Part shown: one piece after another, positions 35,791 through 45,222 of the stretch
Numbering within the stretch: the stretch's first letter is position 1
Layout of the letters: each line of letters opens with the position of its first letter
Assembly: GCA_963974055.1 (NCBI GenBank)
Contig: CAXBCP010000009.1
Span: forward strand, 1 to 64,000
Length of the DNA: 64,000 nucleotides
Source: CAXBCP01 sp963974055
GTDB taxonomy: Bacteria > Pseudomonadota > Alphaproteobacteria > MPNO01 > UBA830
Direction: 5' to 3'
Position numbers and translations under genes: made by a program
Notes under the pieces: model-generated
Databases searched by the model: none
The model's input: only the letters and a program-made list of their open reading frames with translations
Told to the model about the DNA's origin: nothing

Positions 35791-35816
35791 TTTGGTCTCC
35801 GTTTCTTGGGTTTGGA

Positions 35817-38777
35817 TCACGAGTCGGGTGATCGGAAAATCGCGTCGTAGTGTCCGATGGTCTGAGCCGCCGATTGCTGCATTGTTTGCGTCAGCGCGTC
35901 GAAGTCAACCGCCCCGCAGGCGCGGACGATCGCGGATTTCAGCGCCGGCGCCGCGCTTGCCGGATCGAATCGCCCTTCGACGGTCAGACGCAATATCCCC
36001 TGCAGGTTCCGCCACAGGATCGTCGCCGACATAAGGTCCGACGCAACGTCTTTTTCAATCAGCCCATGTTCGCCGGACGCTTTCAGCACGGATGCCGTAT
36101 CACGCGCCAGAATTTCTGGGACTTCCGCCCCGTAGCGGAGCTGCAGGTACTGGGCAATGAATTCGATATCGACCAGTCCGCCGCGCAGGTGCTTGACCGA
36201 CCAGACGTCGTCAGTGCCGTGTTCCTTGTGCAGGCGGCCGCGCATTTCCGCGACCTCGGATGCCAGCTTTTCCGGATCGCGCGGCGTCGTCAGCACATCG
36301 CGCATTACCTTATCGAAACGCGCACCCAGGTCGCCCCCGGCGCAGATGACGCGCGCGCGGGTCAGCGCCTGCCGCTCCCAGGTCCACGCGTCGGTCTGCT
36401 GGTACTTGATAAACGCTTCGAACGCCGAGGCGATCGGTCCCGCCTCGCCCGCCGGACGCAGCCGCATATCGACCTCGTAGAGCTTTCCTTCGCCGGTCGG
36501 CGCCGTGATTGCGCCGATAAACCGCTGACACATCCGGGTATAGTACTGTCCGGGCGACAGCGGTTTGCGGCCGTCGGACTGGGTCGTCTCCGGCGGACAG
36601 TCATAGATGAACATCAGGTCGAGATCCGAACCGACGGTCATCTCGCGGCTGCCCAGTTTGCCGAAGGCGATCACCGCCACCATGCCGCCGGGTACCGTCC
36701 CGTGATCTTCCTCGAATGTCCGCTCGATTTCGGGCAGCAGCGCGCTCAGACAGGAATCCGCGACGTCTGACAACGGCGCCGATGCCTCGACCGGAGACAA
36801 ACGGCCGCGCAGCATATGTGCGCCGACCTGGAACACTTTGTCGTTGGCCCAGCGGCGCTGAATATCGAGAAAATCCTGAAAATCGGGCGCCTGCTCGCAG
36901 GCCTCGGCAAGCTCGGCCGCCATTTCGTCGGCGCCCGGCACGAAATCGAAGAAGTCCCGGCTGAGAACGCCGTCGAGGAGGATCGGATAGCGGCTGAGCC
37001 AGCCCGCGAGTTTCGGCGCGGCGCCCATGATTTCGGCGACAAGGTCCAGCAATCCCGGGTGTGCGGTGAACAGCGAAAACAGCTGTACCCCCGCGGGCAT
37101 GCCTTCGAGAAATTCGTTAAAGCGTCGGAACGCAAGGTCGGGATTCGGCGATGTCGCAATCGCCTCGAGGATCGACGGCACCAGTTCGGTGAGCAACTCC
37201 CGCGCGCGCGTGCTGCGCATCGCCCGGTACCGTCCGGTGTGCCAGACCCGGACCATCGCCGATACGGCAGCCGGTTCCCCGAACCCCATCTCCGACAACG
37301 TCTTCAGCGTATCGGGATCGTCGTCGGTTCCGGTAAAGACAAGATTGCCCGGCCCCGAAAGATCGCCGTCATCCTCGAACAGGGCGGCATAGTGCTTTTC
37401 GACGATCCGCAATTGAACGAGAAGATCGGCCGTAAACGCATCGACGACGCCATAGCCGAGGAATTCGGCGAACCGGGTAAGCCCCGCGTCGTCGTCGGGC
37501 AATTCATGGGTCTGGCGGTCGTCGATCATCTGCAGCCGGTGTTCCACCCGGCGATGGAATGCATAGGCGGCCGTGAGGTCGGACAGAGCTTCCGCCGTCA
37601 CGTGACCGGCCGCCGTGAGTCGGCCGATCGCATCGATCGTTCCGCGCACCCGCAGGTCCGGGTCGCGCCCGCCCCAGATGAGCTGCTGTGTCTGGGCGTA
37701 GAATTCTATCTCGCGAATCCCGCCGCGCCCGAGCTTGATATTGTGTCCTGCCACGGCAATCTCCGCGCCGCCACGATGGGCATTGATCTGGCGCTTGATG
37801 GACTGGATGTCCTGGATCGCCGCAAAATCGAGGGACCGCCGCCACATAAACGGGCGCAGGATATCGAGGAATGCGTAACCGGCCTGTTCGTCCCCCGCGA
37901 CCGGACGCGCCTTGATCATGGCCGCCCGTTCCCAGTTCTGCCCGACGCTTTCATAGTACAGTTCGGCGGCAAGTACCGAGATCGCCGGCGGCGTTGCTCC
38001 CGGGTCGGGGCGCAGGCGGAGATCTGTGCGGAACACGTAGCCATCCCGCGTGCGCTCATCCATCAGTGCAACCAGGTTGCGGGCAAACCGGGTGAACAGA
38101 TGCTGCAGCCCGCCATCGCCGATATACGGCACCGAGTCCTGATCGAAGAGCACGATCAGATCGATATCGCTGGAATAATTCAGTTCCCGCGCCCCGAGCT
38201 TTCCCATGCCGAGGACAATCAGCCCGCTATCCGCCTCCGGGTCGTCGGGATTCGGCAGCGCGAGGGCGCCGCTATCGTGCAACTGACGCAGAAGGTGGCG
38301 GCAGCACGCGCGCAGCGCGGCGCAGGCGAAATCCGACAACGCCCCTGTCACCGCCTCGAGGGACCATATATTCGCGATATCGGCCATGCCGATGCTCAGC
38401 GCGGCCCGGCGTTTGGCGACGCGCAGACGGCGTTTGACCTGATCGGTCGTCTCGCCCGCCAGGGCCGACCGGTCGTCGGCCGATTCCAGCGCTTCTGCAA
38501 AGGCCGCATCGGGGCCTGATTCCAGAAGACGGCGGGCAAATTCCAGATCGGAAATCATGCACTGGCTCAGAAACGGACTGTTTCCGAACACGGCGCCGAG
38601 CAGGGCCGCGCCGGACGGGTCCGCCAGCGCCGATTCTGCGAAGCTGCGCAGGTCGTCGTCGCCGCTGCGGGCCGCCGCTTCCTGCCAGCGCTGGCGATGG
38701 ACGTCGTCCTGTTCGGCATTTCCGGCGACAGGCAGAATATCCGTGCCTTTGCCCCAAATTTCAGCGAAAAGTGTCAA
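35817..38777 (-). CDS. glnE: Bifunctional glutamine synthetase adenylyltransferase/deadenylase
   Basis: A protein of about 986 residues with two nucleotidyltransferase halves. The N-terminal half carries GMGKLGARELNYSSDIDL and the C-terminal half AFGKLGSREMTVGSDLDL; both keep the GxxxxxxE and DxD residues, so deadenylylation and adenylylation activities should both be present. It adjusts glutamine synthetase to nitrogen status through PII. The open frame runs to 38828 (GTG); I prefer the TTG at 38777, which gives LTLFAEIWGKG-like N-terminus and has GGAACG upstream, since N-terminal GlnE sequences start close to this point. Start confidence is moderate. It diverges from the YhdP-like gene. Confidence 0.93.
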   Translation of the reverse strand: MTLFAEIWGKGTDILPVAGNAEQDDVHRQRWQEAAARSGDDDLRSFAESALADPSGAALLGAVFGNSPFLSQCMISDLEFARRLLESGPDAAFAEALESADDRSALAGETTDQVKRRLRVAKRRAALSIGMADIANIWSLEAVTGALSDFACAALRACCRHLLRQLHDSGALALPNPDDPEADSGLIVLGMGKLGARELNYSSDIDLIVLFDQDSVPYIGDGGLQHLFTRFARNLVALMDERTRDGYVFRTDLRLRPDPGATPPAISVLAAELYYESVGQNWERAAMIKARPVAGDEQAGYAFLDILRPFMWRRSLDFAAIQDIQSIKRQINAHRGGAEIAVAGHNIKLGRGGIREIEFYAQTQQLIWGGRDPDLRVRGTIDAIGRLTAAGHVTAEALSDLTAAYAFHRRVEHRLQMIDDRQTHELPDDDAGLTRFAEFLGYGVVDAFTADLLVQLRIVEKHYAALFEDDGDLSGPGNLVFTGTDDDPDTLKTLSEMGFGEPAAVSAMVRVWHTGRYRAMRSTRARELLTELVPSILEAIATSPNPDLAFRRFNEFLEGMPAGVQLFSLFTAHPGLLDLVAEIMGAAPKLAGWLSRYPILLDGVLSRDFFDFVPGADEMAAELAEACEQAPDFQDFLDIQRRWANDKVFQVGAHMLRGRLSPVEASAPLSDVADSCLSALLPEIERTFEEDHGTVPGGMVAVIAFGKLGSREMTVGSDLDLMFIYDCPPETTQSDGRKPLSPGQYYTRMCQRFIGAITAPTGEGKLYEVDMRLRPAGEAGPIASAFEAFIKYQQTDAWTWERQALTRARVICAGGDLGARFDKVMRDVLTTPRDPEKLASEVAEMRGRLHKEHGTDDVWSVKHLRGGLVDIEFIAQYLQLRYGAEVPEILARDTASVLKASGEHGLIEKDVASDLMSATILWRNLQGILRLTVEGRFDPASAAPALKSAIVRACGAVDFDALTQTMQQSAAQTIGHYDAIFRSPDS

Positions 38778-38881
38778 TTGAAACGTTCCAAACCTGCCTG
38801 AATTCCCGCACACTGCGGATATGGCCACACAAGGTCAAGAACGCCTCTCGATTAACCGCTCACGGCGCCTATGGACCACGG

Positions 38882-41800
38882 ATGATCCGCAGAACATCGA
38901 TTGTTTGCCTCGAAGTCGTATGTGGCATTCTGGTGGTGACGGGCCTGCTCGTCGCCGGTTCCGCATGGCGGCTGTCCCAGGAACCGGTTTCGATACGGTT
39001 TCTCCTGCCCTATGCCGAAGACCTCCTGCAACGGCAGGACACCCGGTTCCGCGCCGAACTGGACGATCTGATCCTGACATGGGCCGGCTGGGAACGCGCA
39101 CTCGATGTCCGGGCGCTGGGTGTGCGGCTCCACGAAAAGAACTCGGCGCAGCCGGTCGCCAGAGTTGGCGAGGTCTCCCTGACGTTGAGCGCCCGCGCCC
39201 TGATCGACGGCAAGGTCGCACCGACCAGCCTTGAGATTATCCGGCCCCGAATCCGCCTCGCCCGCAGTGAAAACGGCGACCTGGAAATCGATGTGCGGGA
39301 CGCCGCAAGCCAGGCGGATACCGCATCGAGCGGAGACGGACGTATCCTGACACTGCTGCTGAACGAACTGTCCGGGCCGGCCCAGCCCGGGAGCAGCCTG
39401 CGCTATCTCAACCGGATCAGCGTCGTGGGCGCCGCCCTGCGGCTTGAGGACCGGCAGATGAATATCAGCTGGGGGGCCCGGCATGCGGATATCACCCTGG
39501 AGCGCGCGGCTTCCGGTCTGCGGACGACTTTCGACCTCGATATCGACCTGCGCACATCGCGGCCGGAGATTCATGGCACCGCGGCGTTCGACAGCAATGC
39601 CGGGCTCGTCGATGTTCTTTTTACTTTCAGCCGTCTCAACCCTGGGATCGTCGGCCAACGGTTCGAAGCGCTCGCGGGCCTGAAGGCGCTGACGACGGAA
39701 CTCGACGGCAAGGTGGATATCCAGGTCGATCTGGACGGCGATATCAAACGGGCGGAAGTCGAGATCGCGGGCTCCGCGGGGTCGCTGACCCTGCCCGAAA
39801 TCGATGCGCCGCCCTTCGCCTTCCGAAAAATATCTTTTACGGGAGACGTCAACCGCAATCCGGACCAGTTGAAGATCGGAAAACTGGAAGTGGATATGGA
39901 CGACTTCACGTTAGAACTCGCCGGCGTGGTCACCCGTGTCGGAGATATCGCGGCGATCAATGCCAGCGTCAACATTCCCTCGATGAAGGCGGACAGCCTT
40001 CGGAAGTACTGGCCGCCGGGCACGGGCGGCGGCGCCCGCGCCTGGGTGCTGACCAACATGCGGGGCGGAACATACACCGGCACGACCGCCAGCCTGACTG
40101 CGCGCGTCCCGCTCAACGGCGAGAATGCCGGCGGGATGACCGTGGATTCGATCAACGGCCGGATGAATATCGCCGACATCACCATCGACTATCTGAACCC
40201 GCTGCCGCCCATAACCGGGGGCAACGCAACGGCGACGTTCAGCGATACGCGTTTCGATTTCGCGGTCCAGTCCGGCGCCATCGGCGAATTGTGGCTGGAA
40301 GACGGTGCGGTCAATATCACCGGCATCGGCAGCAAAGAGGAAAAATTGTCGGTAAGCGCATTTATCCGGGGGCCCGTCCGGCCGGCACTCGACCTGGTCG
40401 CCCATCCGAGACTCAATCTGCTGTCGAAAGTCGGCCTGACCACGGATGGCGCCGCCGGCATGCACGCCACCAAACTGCTTATCGAGTTCCCGCTTCTCGA
40501 AGCCCTGAAAGCCGAAGAGGTCCGTGTCGATGCGACCGCCAACATTATCAACCTTGCGCTCGCCGACGTCCTGAAGGGAAAGGGCGTTTCCGACGGAACG
40601 GTGGCGCTGACCATCAGCAACGACGGAATGACGGCGAAAGGGACGGCGAAATACGCGACCAAACCGGTGCGCTTCGAATGGAAACAGGATTTCAGCGGCC
40701 GCCAGGACGTCGTGATGCGCGTCGCCGGCGAAGCAACCGCCGACGCCGAGATACGCGACCTGTTCGATGTTTATCGCCGGGACCTCGTCGAAGGACCCGT
40801 CTCCGTCAATTTCGTCTTCGAAGACCGCCGCGACGGGACGGAAAGCCTGTCCGCGGGCATCAATTTCACCGCCGCAAAATTCTCCCTGCCGAGCTTCGAA
40901 TGGGCGAAGCTGCCCGACCGCGAAGCCACGGCGGAAGTTACCGTTCTGATGAAGGACGGACAGGTCACGTCGCTGCCGGTTTTCCGCATCGAAGCCGGCG
41001 TATTCCGCGCGGCCGGCAAACTTGAACTAAGCGCCGGCGCGCCGGGAACCGGACCGGTGCTGGAGAAAATCGACCTCGACCGCTTCATTCTGGGGCCGAC
41101 GTCTTTCGCGGCGAAAATCCGCCGGGCGCCGGACCGGTCTCTCCTGATCGACATCGACGGCTCGGGGTTCGACGCCGCTCCCTTTATCAGCCAGGACCTC
41201 GGCGGCATCGACGCGCCGGAATTGCCGGCGCTACGGCTGACCGGCAAGTTCGGCAAATTCTGGATCGGTACCGGCGCGCCGACCAACAACGTCCGGTTGG
41301 ACCTGCAACGCAATGCCGAAAACTGGCGCCGGATTGTCGTCGAGGGCGAATTGCCGGCGGGCGGGAAAGCGATCTCGGTGAAGATGCTGCCGACCGCCGA
41401 CGGCCACAATCTGTCGGTCTATTCCGCGGATGCTGGTTCGTTGCTCAAGGCCATGGACGTAACCGATACGATCCGCGACGGCTCGATCGAAATTACCGGA
41501 CAACGGAAAGGCGGCGCCGCAGCCGCCTGGCGCGGGACCGCAGAAATGAAACGTTTCCGGGTCGCCGACGCCCCGGGGTTCGCCCGTCTTCTGACAATCG
41601 CGTCGCTTACCGGGATCAATGACACGATCAGCGGTAAAGGTATCAGCTTCGACCGGCTCAGCTTCCCCTTCACGTTCGACAACGATATCGCCACCATCAG
41701 CGAAGCGCGCGCCGTCGGGTCCGAGCTGGGGATTACCGCGACCGGCACGGTGGACTTCAGCCAGGATGCGATCGACATCAGGGGCACGATCATTCCGGCC

Positions 41801-42067
41801 TATACGATCAACAGCCTGCTGGGAAACATCCCGCTGATCGGAACGATTCTTACCGGCGAAAAAGGCGGCGGTATTTTTGCCGCGTCCTACACAGTAAACG
41901 GTCCGGTCGAAAAGCCCGAAATGTCGGTCAACCCGCTTTCCGCCCTCGCGCCGGGGTTCCTCCGCAACCTGCTCAGCGGCAGCGGTACCAGCCCCACCGA
42001 CGGGCAAACACCAGACCAGGAAGAACGCTCGCGGGAGGAGAACGCGCAGAAACCGACGGCCCAGTGA
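38882..42067 (+). CDS. YhdP/AsmA-like envelope protein (DUF3971 and AsmA C-terminal regions)
   Basis: A 1061-residue protein with one N-terminal membrane anchor (VCLEVVCGILVVTGLLVAG) and a long periplasmic part of repeated beta strands. A DUF3971-type segment covers about residues 300-600 and an AsmA-like C-terminal region follows, with VDFSQDAIDIRGTIIPAYTI and NSLLGNIPLIGTILTG close to the end, the YhdP-family ending. YhdP/TamB-like proteins form hydrophobic-groove bridges for phospholipid transport to the outer membrane. The C-terminal tail is hydrophilic and low-complexity. Start ATG 38882; earlier in-frame ATGs lie over the glnE promoter. The pairing with divergent glnE is common in Alphaproteobacteria. 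Confidence 0.85.
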   Translation: MIRRTSIVCLEVVCGILVVTGLLVAGSAWRLSQEPVSIRFLLPYAEDLLQRQDTRFRAELDDLILTWAGWERALDVRALGVRLHEKNSAQPVARVGEVSLTLSARALIDGKVAPTSLEIIRPRIRLARSENGDLEIDVRDAASQADTASSGDGRILTLLLNELSGPAQPGSSLRYLNRISVVGAALRLEDRQMNISWGARHADITLERAASGLRTTFDLDIDLRTSRPEIHGTAAFDSNAGLVDVLFTFSRLNPGIVGQRFEALAGLKALTTELDGKVDIQVDLDGDIKRAEVEIAGSAGSLTLPEIDAPPFAFRKISFTGDVNRNPDQLKIGKLEVDMDDFTLELAGVVTRVGDIAAINASVNIPSMKADSLRKYWPPGTGGGARAWVLTNMRGGTYTGTTASLTARVPLNGENAGGMTVDSINGRMNIADITIDYLNPLPPITGGNATATFSDTRFDFAVQSGAIGELWLEDGAVNITGIGSKEEKLSVSAFIRGPVRPALDLVAHPRLNLLSKVGLTTDGAAGMHATKLLIEFPLLEALKAEEVRVDATANIINLALADVLKGKGVSDGTVALTISNDGMTAKGTAKYATKPVRFEWKQDFSGRQDVVMRVAGEATADAEIRDLFDVYRRDLVEGPVSVNFVFEDRRDGTESLSAGINFTAAKFSLPSFEWAKLPDREATAEVTVLMKDGQVTSLPVFRIEAGVFRAAGKLELSAGAPGTGPVLEKIDLDRFILGPTSFAAKIRRAPDRSLLIDIDGSGFDAAPFISQDLGGIDAPELPALRLTGKFGKFWIGTGAPTNNVRLDLQRNAENWRRIVVEGELPAGGKAISVKMLPTADGHNLSVYSADAGSLLKAMDVTDTIRDGSIEITGQRKGGAAAAWRGTAEMKRFRVADAPGFARLLTIASLTGINDTISGKGISFDRLSFPFTFDNDIATISEARAVGSELGITATGTVDFSQDAIDIRGTIIPAYTINSLLGNIPLIGTILTGEKGGGIFAASYTVNGPVEKPEMSVNPLSALAPGFLRNLLSGSGTSPTDGQTPDQEERSREENAQKPTAQ

Positions 42068-42204
42068 CGAAAACCCGCTCTTCATTCGCTGACCCGGCAC
42101 CTATCGTTTTCAGCCCGGTATCGTGCTACAGCAAAGCGGCGGTCTGCCTGCCCTGCAGGGTCTCTGGCACACGACAATAACAAGAAACGGACAGGAAACG
42201 GTCA

Positions 42205-43251
42205 ATGGAATTCGGCGTATTCGACCATCTAGATGCCAGCGGGCGAGCTCTCCACGACTATTACGAGGACCGCCTCCGGCTCGTCGAGCTGTTCGACAGA
42301 TCGGGATTTCGCGGCTACCACGTGGCGGAACACCATTCGACGCCGCTCGGCATGGCGCCGTCGCCGACGGTCTTCCTGTCCGCGGTTGCCAGCCGGACGA
42401 AAAGGCTTCGCTTCGGGCCGCTGGTCTTCGCCCTGCCGCTGTACCACCCGCTGCGCCTGGTGCAGGAAATCTGCATGGTCGACCAGATCAGCAGGGGACG
42501 GCTCGAAATCGGGTTCGGCCGCGGCGCATCGCCGATCGAAGCATCCTATTTCGGCAACGACCACGCCCAGGCCGAAGAGACCTATCGCAATTCGCTCGAC
42601 CTGATCCTGTCGGCCCTCAAAACCGGTAGCATGGACGGACGGGACACCTTCCATGGCCATGACGATATTCCGCTTCTCGTCGAGCCCTATCAGAAACCGC
42701 ATCCACCGCTGTGGTACGGCGTTCATTCGACGGAAAGCGCCGATCGCGCCGCCCGCATGGGCAGCAATATCGTCAGCCTCGATACCGCAGAGGAAACCCG
42801 CGCATTCGCAGACCGGTTCCGCGATGTCTGGAGCGAACTCCACGGAAATACCAAGCCGGTGCCGCTCATCGGTCTCGGGCTGTTCATTTTCGTCGCCGAT
42901 GACGACGATACGGCACTGCGCATCGCACGGCGCGCCTACCCTGTCTGGCATGAAAGTTTCAACTGGCTGTTCCGCCGTCACAATACGCCGCTGCCGCGCC
43001 ACCAGCGCCCTGCCGATTTCGACAGCATGGCGGCCCAGGGCCGCGCGATCGCCGGGTCGCCGGAAACGGTCGCCGCGTTTCTCGAAGACCGCCTCAGCGT
43101 TTCCTCGGTCAGCTACCTGGTCGGCCAGCACGTGTTCGGCGACCTGACACCGGCAGAAGCCACCCGCTCGGTAGAGCTCTTCGCATCGGACGTCATGCCG
43201 GCACTGCAGGCCCGTTTTCCCTCCTCGACACAACCGCATGAAAAGGACTGA
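42205..43251 (+). CDS. LLM class flavin-dependent oxidoreductase
   Basis: A 348-residue bacterial luciferase-like monooxygenase. Family traits are EFGVFDHLD at the first strand, YHVAEHHSTPLGMAPSP, LRFGPLVFALPLYHPLRL and the FMN-phosphate region GRLEIGFGRGASPIE. Such enzymes use FMNH2 or F420 and oxygen on diverse substrates. AGGAAACGG precedes the ATG. The cupin gene follows after two bases, so they are cotranscribed. The 137 bases upstream hold no other gene. Confidence 0.9.
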   Translation: MEFGVFDHLDASGRALHDYYEDRLRLVELFDRSGFRGYHVAEHHSTPLGMAPSPTVFLSAVASRTKRLRFGPLVFALPLYHPLRLVQEICMVDQISRGRLEIGFGRGASPIEASYFGNDHAQAEETYRNSLDLILSALKTGSMDGRDTFHGHDDIPLLVEPYQKPHPPLWYGVHSTESADRAARMGSNIVSLDTAEETRAFADRFRDVWSELHGNTKPVPLIGLGLFIFVADDDDTALRIARRAYPVWHESFNWLFRRHNTPLPRHQRPADFDSMAAQGRAIAGSPETVAAFLEDRLSVSSVSYLVGQHVFGDLTPAEATRSVELFASDVMPALQARFPSSTQPHEKD

Positions 43252-43253
43252 TC

Positions 43254-43721
43254 ATGGAAATAAGAAGAGTCGTCACCGGCCATAACCCCCAAGGCGAATC
43301 CTGCGTGATGATCGACGACAACGCAGCCAACGCCACATCCCGGCGGCCCGGGCACGATTCACGCCTGATCTGGCACACGGATTCGTCCCCTGCGAAATTC
43401 ATGGGCACACGGGACGAAGGCGCGGCATCGGTCGGCCGCCCACCGCCACCGAACGGGTCCATTTTCAGGGTGTTGGAAATCCAGCCCGGCGTCACTGCCG
43501 AGCCGCACGCGACGGAAACGATCGACTACGCCGTCGTTATTTCGGGCGAGATGGACATGGAGCTCGATACCGGTTCCGTCACGCTCCGCGCAGGCGACGT
43601 GCTCGTCCAGCAGGGGACGAAACATAACTGGATCAATCGCGGTACCGAGCCCTGCCGGTTCGCGGTCGTACTGATCGACGGCGACCGGAGCCTTACGGAC
43701 GATGCCCCCGGCCAGCCCTGA
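43254..43721 (+). CDS. Cupin domain protein
   Basis: A 155-residue single-domain cupin. Motif 1 is PHATETIDYAVVISGEMDME, in which the usual second histidine is replaced (HxT rather than HxH), and motif 2 is GDVLVQQGTKHNWINRG with the conserved His and Asn. Partial loss of metal ligands suggests a binding or isomerase-like role, or a relaxed metal site. AAGGA precedes the ATG. It starts two bases after the LLM monooxygenase gene; cupins often accompany such oxidoreductases in catabolic operons, but the substrate is not evident. Confidence 0.88.
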   Translation: MEIRRVVTGHNPQGESCVMIDDNAANATSRRPGHDSRLIWHTDSSPAKFMGTRDEGAASVGRPPPPNGSIFRVLEIQPGVTAEPHATETIDYAVVISGEMDMELDTGSVTLRAGDVLVQQGTKHNWINRGTEPCRFAVVLIDGDRSLTDDAPGQP

Positions 43722-44219
43722 CGAGCAGCAGCCGCTGCCGATACAATACCCTCGCCGGCAACCTCGGGACAGGCAGCGTCTCTGCCGGCGGACAGCGCCG
43801 CTGTATATGCAGTCTCGGGAAAACGGACATCCGGACATTGCCGATCGGGCCCGCTATTGCGGACGCACGGGCAAATAACCTGCACCGAAAAAACCGATTT
43901 GAGAATCATAGAAAAGAACGATTAAAAACAAAAACACAAGCACGCTTAAAAAACACAATGCTCAAATCTTACATCTGCAATAATATGCGGATCTATTTAC
44001 AAATACATTCAAATTATAAACCTCTTATTATTCCATATACATTCCTGTAATTTTACTTGGAAGCGAATAAAATAAAAATATAATACGAATACATTTTAGC
44101 TGTGATATCCAACAATTTACCATCAAAGCCAATTCGTTAACAAATTGTTTACCATTCACAGCTTGAATGTCATGTGGATATCTCTGTCCGCTGGAAGACC
44201 TTAACAGGAAGGACCCATC
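43722..44219. other. 498-base intergenic region with an AT-rich core
   Basis: No supportable gene. The first 150 bases have the composition of the surroundings, but about 43885-44165 is strikingly AT-rich (long A and T tracts, little GC), in contrast to the rest of the window. A 70-codon frame at 43838-44050 has no family features and runs through the AT tract. The region probably holds the promoter and control sites of the binding-protein/kinase operon; see the nested inverted repeat at 44098. A promoter of xenogeneic-silencer type or a remnant of inserted DNA are alternatives. Confidence 0.7.
44098..44163. repeat. Nested inverted repeat upstream of the binding-protein/histidine-kinase operon
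   Basis: Two concentric inverted repeats share one centre near 44130. The outer arms are AGCTGTGA (44098-44105) and TCACAGCT (44156-44163); the inner arms are AACAATTT (44111-44118) and AAATTGTT (44142-44149). Both arm pairs are perfect and five to six bases separate inner from outer arms on each side. The segment TTTACCAT occurs twice in direct orientation next to the inner arms. This could be a dimer-of-dimers operator or a cruciform. Confidence 0.6.
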
Positions 44220-45209
44220 ATGAGCATTCGTCGCATCACTGCCGGTTTTGCCACGGCTATCTTCGGCACAATAGCGGTCGCGTCAATGGCGGGCCAGGCA
44301 GATGCCGCAGCAAAGAAGTGTCTGTTCGTCTCTTCCTATCACAAGGGATACGCACACTCCGACGATATCGAAGCGGGTCTCAAGACCTCACTGAAGGGTC
44401 ATTGCGAAGTCCGGCAGTTCGACATGGATACCAAAAGGCGCAGCTCCACCGAGGCCAAGAAAGCCAGCGCGCTGGCGGCAAAGGCAATCATCGAATCGTG
44501 GAAGCCCGACATCGTCATCACCGCCGATGACAATGCCGTCAAATATCTCATTGAGCCGTTTTACAAGAACAAGACGCTGCCATTCGTGTTTTGCGGGCTG
44601 AACTTTACGGCGGCGGAATACAACCTTCCCTACAAAAACGCGACGGGCATGATCGAAGTGGCACCGGTCGGCGCCATGATCGACCGGGCCGCGAAGATCG
44701 TCCCCAAATTCCAACGGGCGTTTTACGTCGGCGCCGACATTCTGAGCGAAACCAAGAACCTCAAACGCTTCCAGATTGCCGCGAAGAAAAAAGGGTTCAA
44801 GCTCGACTTTGCGCTCGCCGCCACGACGGAAGAATGGGTAAAAGCCTATGCCCGCGCGCAGGAGTACGATCTCGTCATCGTCGGCTCGCGGAACGGAATA
44901 AAGAACTGGAACCACGACATGGCGGCCGCCGCCGTCATGAAAGGGACCCGCAAGCTCAGCGTGACCAATCACGGGTGGATGATGCCCTATACGATCCTCG
45001 GCATGACCAAGGTTTCCCGCGAACAGGGCGAATGGGCGGGAAAAACCGCCGTCCGCATTCTTGGCGGGCTGGAAATTGCAAACATTCCGGTTGTTCCGAA
45101 CCGTCAGCGCGACATCTGGATCAATAACGAAATCCGCGCTGCCGCCGGGGTTCCCCTGCCCCAGAGCATCATGCGCAAAGGGAAGAAGATTGCCGCACTC
45201 ACGCAGTAG
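44220..45209 (+). CDS. Periplasmic ABC-type substrate-binding protein (PF04392-like)
   Basis: A 329-residue exported protein with signal peptide (cleavage after GQADAAA). The mature part has the two-lobe pattern of the TrpX/YP_-like binding family: CLFVSSYHKGYAHSDDIEAGL, KPDIVITADDNAVKYLIEPF, LPFVFCGLNF and a late GMTKVSREQGEWAGKTAVRIL. No permease or ATPase gene is nearby; instead a histidine kinase follows by 13 bases, which suggests that this protein senses a ligand for the kinase rather than, or as well as, importing it. AGGAAGGA precedes the ATG. Confidence 0.85.
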   Translation: MSIRRITAGFATAIFGTIAVASMAGQADAAAKKCLFVSSYHKGYAHSDDIEAGLKTSLKGHCEVRQFDMDTKRRSSTEAKKASALAAKAIIESWKPDIVITADDNAVKYLIEPFYKNKTLPFVFCGLNFTAAEYNLPYKNATGMIEVAPVGAMIDRAAKIVPKFQRAFYVGADILSETKNLKRFQIAAKKKGFKLDFALAATTEEWVKAYARAQEYDLVIVGSRNGIKNWNHDMAAAAVMKGTRKLSVTNHGWMMPYTILGMTKVSREQGEWAGKTAVRILGGLEIANIPVVPNRQRDIWINNEIRAAAGVPLPQSIMRKGKKIAALTQ

Positions 45210-45222
45210 TCATACTGCCCGA

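Noticed and set aside
36816..38519. 567-codon open frame on the plus strand
   Set aside because: Antisense shadow of glnE, whose two catalytic motifs are intact.
43838..44050. 70-codon frame in the AT-rich intergenic region
   Set aside because: It runs through A/T tracts and has no ribosome-binding site, signal or family feature.
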